Source of the DNA: Ashinkailepas kermadecensis
Lineage: Eukaryota > Arthropoda > Thecostraca > Neolepadidae
Direction of reading: 5' to 3'
DNA length: 64,000 nt
Assembly: GCA_034440615.1 (NCBI GenBank)
Contig: JAOTOM010004568.1
Span: 239,501-303,500, forward strand
Shown one piece after another: positions 34,714 to 45,975 of the stretch; positions within the stretch are counted from its first letter, which is position 1; every line of letters starts with the position of its first letter. A model generated the notes under the pieces. It worked only from the letters and a program-made list of their open reading frames with translations, made no database searches and was not told where the DNA came from. A program made the translations under genes and the position numbers.

Positions 34714-35108
34714 GCTGTGTCGACGTTGCTGAGTGCTACCATACGCCAACACATTAGGTCCAACGTGTCGTGTTTGACGGGCGGTGGGGACGGCTGTGTC
34801 GACGTTGCTGAGTGCTACCATACGCCAACACATTAGGTCCAACGTGTCGTGTTTGACGGGTGGTGGGGACGGCTGTGTCGACGTTGCTGAGTGCTACCAT
34901 ACGCCAACACATTAGGTCCAACGTGTCGTGTTTGACGGGTGGTGGGGACGGCTGTGTCGACGTTGCTGAGTGCTACCATACGCCAACACATTAGGTCCAA
35001 CGTGTCGTGTTTGACGGGCGGTGGGGACGGCTGTGTCGACGTTGCTGAGTGCTGGCATACGCCAACACATTAGGTCCAACGTGTCGTGTTTGACGGGTGG
35101 TGGGGACG
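34714..35108. repeat. 79-bp minisatellite, 5 copies
   Basis: Units start at 34714, 34793, 34872, 34951 and 35030 with GCTGTGTCGACGTTGCTGAG. Near-identical; the fifth has GGC for ACC after GTGCT. Confidence 0.95.
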
Positions 35109-35397
35109 GCGCATGCACCTTAAGGACAGGGGCGTATGCTCCAAACATGCGATTCATTTCATCTCAGAGCCAACTCCGCTGCTGTTCGCACGTATCCTCT
35201 CTCCTGACTAGCACTTGCCAATCAGTTTCTCGAACATCAGCCAGAAACGGCTCTTGGTTCGAGACGCGCCAGTCGCGGCCTGTTCTGTGCGCAGGTTTGT
35301 GTTGGTTCTCGGTATGGCAGTGATGATGATAACACAGCGGTGTGAGGTGAAGTCGCAGCTCTGCACAGTATAGGCATGTGTGACACTGGCACTATGC

Positions 35398-35700
35398 GAC
35401 TCGACAGACACCAGCACCACATCCAGCGACTCGGCAGACACCAGCACCACATCCAGCGACTCGACAGACACCAGCACCACATCCAGCGACTCGACAGACA
35501 CCAGCACCACATCCAGCGACTCGACAGACACCAGCACCACATCCAGCGACTCGACAGACACCAGCACCACATCCAGCGACTCGGCAGACACCAGCACCAC
35601 ATCCAGCGACTCGGCAGACACCAGCACCACATCCAGCGACTCGGCAGACACCAGCACCACATCCAGCGACTCGACAGACACCAGCACCACATCCAGCGCA
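35398..35700. repeat. 30-bp minisatellite, 10 copies
   Basis: CACCAGCACCACATCCAGCG recurs every 30 bp with only an A/G change (CTCGACAG versus CTCGGCAG). The 30-bp period creates Ser/Thr-rich and other frames on both strands. I treat these as artefacts. Confidence 0.96.
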
Positions 35701-35789
35701 GACCGAGCGACACCACGGCGAGAGGTGAGTTGGTGCACTAGATATTACGCGTATCTCTCAGGATCGACAAGACGACGATGAGCTGTAGG

Positions 35790-36380
35790 GTTCGTCTTGG
35801 TCTCGGAGTTGAAATAATCGACTCGGACCATCAACCATGAGCCATATACAATGTTTTAGCTAACAAGACAACTAAAAAATCCAGTAGCATTTGGTGTGAA
35901 ATGCGCATTACAATTTTCCTCAGCAGCACCATATTTACAAGAGCATAGCCCGCACTTCAGATTGCATGTGTAGATTGTGCAGTCCTCTAATCTATGCTGG
36001 TGTGTGGTGCAACAACATCAGCTTCAAAATAAAATATTACAGATATGCACCCTGTTCATATGCCAATGAGTGACACCATCTCGAACAATATAGGTATTTA
36101 CCAAAAATAAACTTAGGTACATACCAGACTCCATCCACTAGAATATAAATAAGTCGCGCCAGACTTGCAACCATTTCATTTAAAGCATATAAAACATACC
36201 TGAACCTAATGTTCGTAGCTTGTTAACATTTCAAACGCATTAGTCATCGTCAGCATAAATAGAAAACACGCCGATATCAGTTTTTACTGAGATCGCACCA
36301 CGAAGCCGCTTAGTTGGCATGCCGCACACATCAGAGCGTTGCGGTACAGCTTTTTTCTCTTCCATATTTCGAATTATGAA
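35790..36380. other. Gene-free AT-rich stretch
   Basis: Nothing recognised. Confidence 0.4.
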
Positions 36381-36399
36381 TACATTATCTGGCAAGAGG

Positions 36400-37130
36400 C
36401 GCGTCAGCACCCGAGGCTGGGCCCACGCATTCTGACCGCCTGCTCAGTGGGCCGGCGGGGACGGCCGGTCGTCACCGTCGCGGGTCTCCCCGCGGCCAGA
36501 CGGTGCCGGCCGCCGGCCACACGAGCAGTCGTTTTACAGCTGGGGTCCCGCCGACTGCGGCAGCTGGTCGAGACGTGGCAGCGGAGGCCGGCGCTGTACG
36601 TCCGCGACGTTGACCCGCTGTTGGTGGAACAGCATGTAGGGCGCGTCAGTGGGCGCGCCAACGCCGCCCCAGGTGTCCACATTTCCGTCAGTGGGCGCGC
36701 CAACGCCGCCCCAGGTGTCCACATTTCCGTCAGTGGGCGCGCCAACGCCGCCCCAGGTGTCCAAATGTCCGCCGGGGGGGCGCGCCAACGCCGCCCCAGG
36801 TGTCCAAATGTCCGTCAGTGGGCGCGCCAACGCCGCCCCAGGTGTCCACATTTCCGTCAGTGGGCGCGCCAACGCCGCCCCAGGTGTCCAAATGTCCGTC
36901 AGTGGGCGCGCCAACGCCGCCCCAGGTGTCCACATTTCCGTCAGTGGGCGCGCCAACGCCGCCCCAGGTGTCCACATTTCCGTCAGCCTGCGGCGTGACG
37001 TGTCCATCGCCGAGACGACACCACGCAACAGTAGTGGCCGGCGGCCACTAGCCCTCCACAACGTACCACTACTGCGTACAGGTAGAACTGAACGCCCGAC
37101 CCGCCACACAGTTGGCAGTTTATTTCAGCT
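36400..37130 (+). other. GC-rich island, possible exon with embedded repeat
   Basis: A GC-rich block in AT-rich surroundings. The plus frame reads LRQLVETWQRRPALYVRDVD before the 42-bp array and RRDVSIAETTPRNSSGRRP after it, with high third-position GC like the octopamine receptor gene. A single-base gain near 36775 shifts the frame inside the array. The minus strand is also open. I cannot assign a family, and strand choice is uncertain. Confidence 0.25.
36647..36987. repeat. 42-bp minisatellite, 8 copies
   Basis: CAGTGGGCGCGCCAACGCCG recurs every 42 bp, each unit holding GGCGCGCC. The fourth unit has a G-run variant one base longer. Confidence 0.95.
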
Positions 37131-37139
37131 TAGTTGATT

Positions 37140-39045
37140 AGCATGGATATGCTTTACAGTGCCCATCTAGGCACCTATGTAGAAAGTAGTACACTACGTA
37201 ATGAAGCAGAACCATCTGTTGAAGTATGTGCCGAAGTATATAATACTTGTACACTAGTGCAGTATACAACCAACCACCAATTAATGGTAATGAGCTTTTT
37301 TAACCAGTGCATGTCCATATTTCTGCTCATGGTAGCTGTTATCCCGGACTTCTGCCTATCAAATTCGCTTCTAATTTCTGCTTTATGCCTTAAATACCCT
37401 GTTTCAATTAATATTCCCATGGAGTTCCATGGCGTCACTCACGGCTGGCGATAGATAATGCTTTATTTGCCTCCGACTGCGTCGAATTTACCTACACTAC
37501 GATGGTCTTCACACATGGCAAGATATTTTTTAGGAATTACCTTCGATGGAAAAGCGAACTATTATTGAAACGCTCTTCCTGATAAAATCCATAGCATTAT
37601 TACCTGCATGCTCACTTTCCTTGAATATCAATACGCTTCTCCTGATCGATCCATGGTTGTGATTTCCGATTCTCATATCCGTATTAAAAATGTTATCATT
37701 CCTTTCCATTTTATGAAGAGATGAAGAGAATGCCTATTCGTACAAACGTGCCAACTTTATGTTCAAGTGCAGTTCGATGAATATTCAACTGTATCACAAA
37801 GTTTTTATTCCATACAGTTGGCTATATTTCAACAAAAAAGAACTTGTACTTCCGTTCACCTTCCTTCAAAAGATAGTTTGATAGTAAAACCTGCAACGTA
37901 TCGTTTTTTCCGTCTTAGTAGTATTTCGTGATTATATTTTGTTCTAGTGCCCATGAGGTCAGAGTACAAAATCATGAGTCATCCAACGAGCCAATAATAC
38001 TCCGAGATAATGACTGCCCTGGTGATATGAACATTGCAAACATTTTTGGAAGTAGATTGGCAGTAGCAGTGTGCTCCTCCGTAAAGGTATATAATTAAAC
38101 ACAATTCCCAATTGACATGCCATTTCCAATCGAAGCATAATGACGGATACGAACATACTAGTTCAGATAGTTTCATAAAAAGGCTTAGTTTACAAATATA
38201 CCCAGCAGCTGCTCTCCTGTCCCCTACATGCGCACTAGTATCACGGCCATGAGTGCTCACCTTCCATTCATGTGCATTTTGGCTCTAATATTTCATTATT
38301 TCATCGTATAGGGCCAGGGATTGCAATAGTACTGCGTTCCTGAACAACAATTATAATACATGCCGCATATTTCTGACTGCACTCTGTCATCAGATCGTAA
38401 GCTGACAGTTCTATTTGGCTTCATTTACCTGCGGGGTGGGGCTATGATGTGCACCATATATACATAATGCGTGTGTAGGTACATGCTAGCTAGGCGAGAA
38501 TTAAGCTATAGGTGAGATGGGAGGTCTGCCGAATGCGATTTAGGTAGTATATCCACAAGCTCGTTGATAACAGTGTAATTACAGTTATCTGGATTACACA
38601 TAAGTTTGATGATGACTGGAAATTGCTGGAATGAATGAGTATGCTAATGTAGTTGCTGATTAGTCCCATCCCATATTCTACAGACAATTTTGGTTTAAAC
38701 AGACAGTTGTAGTTCATCAGCTAATCCGAATATTTGATTATGCGAATTTATGGTTGAAAAACAGACGGAAGTATGATTACTTTGTTCAATATTCGTTCCT
38801 ACTGCGAACGTTTCAGAGCCAAATCGTTATCCAATCGCATAGAGTTATTTTCACCAAACTCTATCCGATCCGCCCCGTCATCCGTTCAAAACGGATATCC
38901 GTGTGCATATCCAATACGTGCTATGCTCTGGTCAAAACCATAGCTTAGCAGCTTCCCTCTCTATATGTAAAACATTTTGGACAAATTCATGAAAAAATCA
39001 GGCAATAAAAACTACAGAACATTGCAGTCAGTTTCAATTTCACAA
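37140..39045. other. Gene-free region
   Basis: No domain, RNA gene or transposon end recognised in about 1.9 kb of AT-rich sequence. Confidence 0.45.
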
Positions 39046-39049
39046 CCAA

Positions 39050-39122
39050 CATCGCTTTCATGAAGGGCGCCAAATGACCATGTAGTCGGCGCGCCCTTAA
39101 GCCCAAATAATCAATCAATCAA
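39050..39122 (+). other. Probable retroelement 3' tail with AATC repeats
   Basis: GTCGGCGCGCCCTTAAGCCC followed by AATAATCAATCAATCAATAA. Short tetranucleotide tails after a GCGCCC..TAAGCC segment are usual at LINE/SINE 3' ends. No upstream coding sequence was recognised. Confidence 0.35.
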
Positions 39123-39756
39123 TAATTGTGCCTTATTGGTAAGTTGCATTTCTAGCTTCTTCCTAGACGCTATTGTGAAATATTTTGTTCTTTGTCGCAG
39201 GATACCTCAATGCAAATGGAGTTTCCTCACTTCCTTAGGTCCTAAGTGAACAAGGTTAAAGCTTACACGTAATGCGGATTCTGACCTTAATGTCATTACG
39301 AAATGCATCGGATACGTCAGCACATGCTCTGGAAAACTTTGACAGTTTTGTTTTTATTCAGAAGCTGATGGAGAGAGCCATTCTTCGCCAGGCGCGTACG
39401 TTATTTGAACAATATTGTTTGCTCGTTGAAACGGTGTGCATTGTGGCCCGTCAACTCCAGTCAACACTAGACGGGGCATGCAGGCACTCGTGTCCTTATT
39501 CTACACCGCTCGTCATGAGTCACACGAGACATCGCATCGTGTTCCTCACTATGTAAATAACAGGAATTGATGAGATATCGACAAGCGACCTATCGTTGTC
39601 GAGCGCACAGATTACGTCTGAACTGCACGAGCGCACAAATTACGTCACAAATTACGTCGAGCGCACAGATTACGTCTGAACTGTACACACTGACTCGGCT
39701 TTGTAATGATACCACCAGATGCCATTAGGTTTGTGAAGGATACTTTTTATCGACGA

Positions 39757-39880
39757 ATCAGGGTCTTGGTTAGAGAATCATGGTCTTAGGTAGATAATCA
39801 GGGTCTTCGGGAGATAATCAGGAACTTAGGTAAACAATCAGGTTCTCAGGTGGAGAATCATGGTCTTGGGTAGAAAATGC
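39757..39880. repeat. About 23-bp imperfect tandem repeat
   Basis: Five to six diverged units of AATCAGGGTCTTAGGTAGA. Just upstream (39590-39690) GAGCGCACAGATTACGTC is also repeated three times. Confidence 0.8.
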
Positions 39881-41865
39881 AGTGTGTGAGCACACCACAG
39901 CATATTTTAAAGGTATTTCCATTTAATTCCTAAATGAGCGATGCTTTCCCCACGCATCCCAGCCGCGGAGGTACTCTCATTTAGAAAATAGTCTTGAAAA
40001 CTAGTCAGTCGCCTTTGAAGCAAGCCGCACATAAAGCTGGTAAACTCATGTGAAAGCTAAAACTACCTGAAACTACATTCAGACGCCCCAGGGACGTCGC
40101 TCGATGCCGTTATGCAGCACACATCCCCTCCCTCCCAAAGTTCAATAACGTTTTCCCCAGGCCGGTCCGGTTGCAAACGCTGCTTCGCCTACATGGTTGC
40201 GGCTGATCCCCGCCTGAGCAAACTTTGCAGACGGTGGCGGCGACAGGACTCTCGGGGTGGCTGCCTGAAAGCGCCAGCTGGTGCCGCTGCTACTCCCCTG
40301 GTGTGCAGTGGAGGCCAATTACAGGCCTGCAGTGCGGCGCGCCGCCCGCCACTGACCGGTCGTGCCGTGCACGGTACCGCGCCGCATACGGCCCCAGCGC
40401 GTCGTGATCGTCGCACATCGTAGCCGACAAAAGCCGGCCAGTCGACCATTCTCGCGGCCGGCGCGTCATTGACGACGCGTCAGGTGCGCGCCGTCGACCC
40501 CCCCCTCTCTCCCACTGACATCTACCCTCCTGTCCTGCGACGGCCAAGCGAGTTTATCAGGAAATGAGCATCGATGAAATAGATCTACAGTCTCTGATTT
40601 CTCTTCACAGTTTGGCGACGCAAACAACAGTGACTCATATTGGAGTTGGCTTAGTTCTATACTGGTGTGCCATTGGCTCTGGTGCGTTGTCCAGTCGGGT
40701 CGGAGTCAGTGCAATCTGCGCCGCTATTGATTTCTGCACTGAACTGATCCTGGTGCCAGCCAATTGCGTCGGGAGCTCAATTACTTCCATTGCGCAAAAA
40801 GAAGCTCGCACCGAGGCCGCAAAAACCGACACGGAGGAGATGAAATTGACAGAACGAAAGCTTGGGATGGCATAAATCAAATTACCTCTGAAAATACGCA
40901 ACCTCAGGCAGTGGCTTACCCAAAAGGAGATCAAGGATATGCCCATTTCTTCCCGGAGAGGCTAGGTTCCCTTTGGGACCTACTGTCTAAGCCCTCGACT
41001 TAAGAGAGTGCTTTGTAATCTTCCTCTACCAAGGAGGGTTGCCACGCCAACGCAATTTCACTCGTAATTAAGTTGGAGACATGATGTAAAAAACGCATAT
41101 TGCTTGATGCAAGTTCTATCTCACGGCACTGAACATAATTTCGTGAGGTCAGCCGTTGACCCTTCTAGGTCAGGTCAATCACAAATATTTCGAAATTATG
41201 GGATATTTTTGGCTCAAACATAATCATACCCAGAAAGTCGCGCAAAATGCCAACTAATTGGGTGTGCATTTGTGGATCTGAATATGATCTATCAATTGGC
41301 ATCCGGAACATCATGATCAGACGCCTAGATAAGCCCCAAGGCCAGGTCAAATGTACCACTGGCCATATAGGTTTGATACATTTCGTGAAGTAAGTATAAC
41401 CGAGCGACAGTTCAGATGGCTAAGAGATAAAAGTGGACGTTAAACTAAGATGCCTGTTGTAACAGGCCATCCAAGGTTATTCAAGTATCGAGGTCATCCA
41501 AAGTTATTGGCCGAAGGTGGCTTCGGATAATATCGTTCGAATTTGGAACCACTCTGAGGTGGTTTTGGTGTATAATTATAACTTAGCGGTCATTTGTGCA
41601 ATAAGCGAAAATTATATATGGAGCAAAACTTGGAACCTGGAATCAATAATTTTCCCCATATGATTCATTCCATGTCTGTCATGACGCTACTCACGACAGC
41701 ATAACATTCAGTGTTTTCACATGTACTTTAATTATCCTTAGTAAAATCTGATGAGAATTGCTTGCTTGAGGACTACTGCATCACAATCATCCACCACTAT
41801 TTCACATTCTACCACCAGTGACCCGACACCACCTTTTTAAATGTAAACTTGTTGAGTCTCTTAGC
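39881..41865. other. Gene-free region with GC-rich block
   Basis: 40100-40560 is GC-rich and open on both strands without a recognisable domain. 40564-40875 is open on both strands, unassigned. 41140-41350 has several AGGTCA motifs. Confidence 0.4.
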
Positions 41866-41869
41866 ATTT

Positions 41870-42290
41870 CCCTCCGAACATTTACGAGTCTATCCTGACA
41901 TTGGAACAGTTTCCTGTCCACGCTTCAGATGCATCTAAGCCTGACAATGACTCTTCCAATTGAATTTCGCCTAGGAAGGTCCTGAACGCATCATGATTCC
42001 TTGAACAAAGTTTGGCATATGTCTATTGCTCCCCTTCACTTGGAACATATGGAGAAAAGTATAGAATGTAATCATCACTATCGCATAAGGTTTATCCTAT
42101 GTTTGCATCCTGCATAAAGGTTTCCTCATTTGCAAGCACGAGATCTAGCTTTTCGTTTCCCATTGTAGATATATTTATCATTTCAACAAAACATTTTCGT
42201 CGAAACAAGCCATTAATCCCTTTCCTGACTTGATTAGACTTCTAGTTTTGTCTCTCAGTCCCGATATGTTGAAATCCTCCAACAATAGAA
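41870..42290 (-). pseudogene. Decayed LINE endonuclease domain
   Basis: The minus strand reads EDFNISGLRDKTRSLIKSGK (about 42275-42215), matching the GDFN motif of the exonuclease-endonuclease-phosphatase domain. It continues with KLDLVLANEETFMQDANIG (about 42155-42100), a stop, then LCDSDDYILYF, matching the LDLVL...LG.SDH.. ending that holds the catalytic Asp-His pair. A linker FRTFLGEIQLEESLSGLDASEAW follows (about 41990-41930). This enzyme nicks target DNA for LINE insertion. His is replaced by Asp in SDH, and several stops are present. Confidence 0.65.
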
Positions 42291-43300
42291 TCCTAACATA
42301 CACTCTCCGATGAACCTGTCAGTTTATATCCCGATCCTACAGTAGATTTGTACTAACATCGAAAACCTCCTGAATCGAGAACCGCCTGAACGAACACCCG
42401 TATGCTGTGCACACCATTCTCGTCACAACCAAAGGTACGTTATGTCACTGTGCGCCACACTAAGTCCGATCAGACCAGACCGGTATGTACCAGGGAATCT
42501 GAGTCAGTTGGTGGCAGTTTCCTGTGACCCGGCGGACCCGGCCATGTCAGTTGGCACCACCACTGGCACCGAATGGTTACCGCCCCCCCCCCAGCCCCTC
42601 CAGTCCCTTTGTGGCGCCAGCGTCAACATTGAAGGGCTCGAGCCGTGGCCAGTGTATATCTCCAGATCTTAGACGCAGTTCGGCCATTCCGTCTCGTATA
42701 GACTGGTGGACTGTGCAGTGCTGGCGGTACTTACCACGTGTGTCCGCTTTCTGTATGCTCGCAGCGCAAATATTGCATCGGACACAAGTGTTATGCCAAG
42801 ATTGCATAAAAATGTTGATTGTATATCTCATGTCCGACTAAATCTGCAATGAGGTAGCCAGTTCTTTTTTAAGGGGATCACGATGCACGTATGCCCCCTG
42901 TTGCACATGCTATTTGTTGCAGTCGAGAGCTGGCCAATACACATGGAAAGAAGCAAAGAAAATGCGCTGTTAAGAGGGGGTCTTCGATTCAGTCTGTGAA
43001 CGCCCTTGGGAATACTACTGGTGAATGCTTTCTGGGATAGAAATTGGTTTACTTTTTAAATTAAGCAATTCATTGAAATATTTTGTTTCGGTAGACATCA
43101 TAGTTATTTGGAGCTAGGGTTACTATGCATAGTTATTTGGAGCTTTGGAGCTAGATTATTTGGAGCTAGGTCATGTTAGTTCCAGGTCGTCATCAATGCG
43201 GGCGTTGCGAAAAAGGCATTCAGCAGGCATTGTGGACAGCGTGTTCATTCAGCGCTAAGCTAGAAGTCTAAATATAAATGTCGGTGTCACGTACGCAGGT
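42291..43300. other. Gene-free stretch
   Basis: Nothing recognised apart from repeated TTATTTGGAGCTAGG motifs near 43105-43170. Confidence 0.4.
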
Positions 43301-43450
43301 CACCCAGTCTCTATTCGTATATCGGCCCGCCATCCAGTTTCTGTTCGCATATCGGCCCGTCACCTAGCCTCTGTTCATATCTGGGCCCGTCACGCAGTCT
43401 CTGTTCGTATCTGGGGCCGTCACCCAGTGTATTTTCTTATATCAAGCCGG
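43301..43450. repeat. 30-bp minisatellite, 5 copies
   Basis: Units starting CACCCAGTCTCTGTTCGTAT at 43301, 43331, 43361, 43391 and 43421, moderately diverged. Confidence 0.9.
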
Positions 43451-44110
43451 TTTTGGTCATTACTTTTTGCCACCCCAGTGATCCTATACGCGAAAATGCA
43501 TCACTCAAGACAGAAAACCGCATAGGGCTATCTTTCCGCCGAGGACGATTAGTGCAGAAAACAAGAGGACATACAAAGAAGTGCAAATTACCTACAGCAG
43601 CTCCACGATGGGGCCAATAAACCCGGGAACTACCGCCGGTTGATCGATCCAATCCTTCTGCAAGGGGGGGGGGGGGATTTTCCTGCTCTAACGATTGATC
43701 TAGGCAACGTAGAACAATGTGGTTTTCAGCGTTCGATCGCGTCATCCTACTCTATATAATAGCCGTCGACATTGCTCTATCTTTTCTAGTTTTCCCCCTT
43801 ATCTTGAAACCAGGGGAGGTCCGGATTTTGCGCCCGACCACCCGCTTTTCCAAATTGTTGGTCCTTGGACTTTCCACCCTCCCCTCACTCATGTTGTTTC
43901 ACGTTTGGGTGTGAAATGTGGCATCATTCGAAAGCACGCATCGTGAAACATCGGATGATATCATATGCGTGAAGGTCAGAGGCGAAGGCCACCCACCAGT
44001 ACCAGGAAACGCAGTTTTTTCTTTTTAAATTGGATCAAAACAAAAACATGGTATGACTCGAAAATGAGGTGAACTAGCTCCACCCTCGGGACTTATTCCA
44101 GATACAGACT
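43451..44110. other. Gene-free stretch with G run
   Basis: A run of about 14 G lies at 43663-43676. No gene recognised. Confidence 0.4.
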
Positions 44111-44114
44111 GAGG

Positions 44115-44240
44115 CAGGCTCCCGACGAGCGCAGGCTGCAAATGCTACAGAATGAGGCAGGCTACCGACGAGCGCAGGCTGCAAATGATACAGAATGAGG
44201 CAGGCTACCGACGAGCGCAGGCTGCAAATGAAAATCGGAT
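44115..44240. repeat. 43-bp minisatellite, 3 copies
   Basis: CAGGCT.CCGACGAGCGCAGG at 44115, 44158 and 44201. Confidence 0.93.
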
Positions 44241-44244
44241 AAAC

Positions 44245-45034
44245 ACTTCTTTCGATCCGTGGAGGTGTCATTATTGCCGTAAGATATTCATCAGTAGTGT
44301 TACACAGTAGTGTTCACTGCTTCGCTAGAGTGCTCACAGATGGTGAATTTGTATATCTGTTTACGCTTCCCTATTACACCTATTTCAAAAGTTTACCGCT
44401 GTTTTTTGTCATGATTAACTGTGGCTGGATAATTATTATGCACAAGTTTGTGTTTTAATTTTACTGAAGTGCATCCATCTCAACGATAAATACAATTGTT
44501 GCGGGAATTTCGATTAGTGCATTTAGGTTTGTGATATGTGCACCGTCTTTGGTAGTGCAGCCCGATTTCAGGTGACGGTACAACACATTTGTATAGAAGC
44601 GTTGTGAAATCGTATGTGATTCTGCGAAAATTGGTCACGCCATTACCAAAATAGGTCCTCTAATATCAGTTATGGAGAGCACATCTCCAGCTTGTGCGCA
44701 CTGTCGAATATCCTCGAGATCAGTGAAACAGTCAAACATTTTCGCTAAAATGCGTGTATGTTTCCTATTTAAAATGACGCAAGGGCACTGGATTGTGGTG
44801 TGACTATGTAGTGGATTGTAGTAGTCACTTGAATAATTTATATACTTATATTTGTTGTTGTATTTTTCAATCAAGTGGAACTTTCTGAATAGTGATACCA
44901 TGCGGCAGATTAACTCTGCAAAGGAACAGACGGAGGGAACAATAGTCCCAATCGTGACGTCAGTACTTCCTTCTTCTTGCATTGACAGCTCACCCCTTCC
45001 TATCAAACCTTGCTCACTCCTCCATCGTTGGCTA
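44245..45034. other. Gene-free stretch
   Basis: A 123-codon minus frame (44635-45006) has no recognisable domain and contains low-complexity NNKYKYINYSSDYYN. It is probably not a gene. Confidence 0.35.
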
Positions 45035-45345
<311 letters not shown>

Positions 45346-45702
45346 TCATGCCAAAAAGTATGGTTGTGGGCCAGTTATGAACACGGAAGATGTGTTGAGG
45401 ACTGTTTCTTATCCCGAACAGCAAAAGGAGTTGAAGATCTTCCAGTTCTTAGTCCGTAACGACATAACTGTCCAGTTTGAATGGTAACAGAATACCCCAG
45501 ATTTTCCGGCAATACCGGGAAGTGACAGTCATCTTCAACGTATCTACAGAGCCACCCCTTCCATTGATAAAATATAACTCACTTTCGCATGATGTATTCA
45601 ACCGTTTATCATTTTAAAGTGAACGATTCACGAAATCCTTGATATATGGTCCACTCGATCATGGCGCAGGTCATGTGCGACAGCAGACATGGTCGGCGCT
45701 GC

Positions 45703-45742
45703 CCATGTCAGACATGTCAGACATGTCAGACATGTCAGACAT
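45703..45742. repeat. 9-bp tandem repeat in receptor 3' flank
   Basis: ATGTCAGAC repeated four to five times. It lies about 235 bp after the receptor stop, possibly in its 3' untranslated region. I found no clear AATAAA for the minus-strand transcript near it. Confidence 0.9.
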
Positions 45743-45975
45743 CACTGGTGTCCGGCCACAGCCCGCTCAGAAGCCGCGTAGCTGCCTCGGGAACATCTCG
45801 GAGTGGCAGGACCGCGTGCGCACGTCGCCGGCGAGGACACGACACGCTTCTGGACGGACTGTCTATGGGTTATGTGTACAAACGGAACGGCAGCTATTAC
45901 CAGGCATTGCCGGATACAACTGGCCGCGTCCTACCGCCTGCCGCCGCCGGCGATATCACAGTCGCCGGCGCCGGG

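Noticed and set aside
35208..35781. Mucin-like Ser/Thr-Asp repeat frame and its antisense frames
   Set aside because: Created by the 30-bp repeat; no signal peptide or unique flanking domain.
40112..40560. GC-rich coding gene
   Set aside because: Open on both strands with Ala/Arg-rich products and no domain; composition alone explains it.
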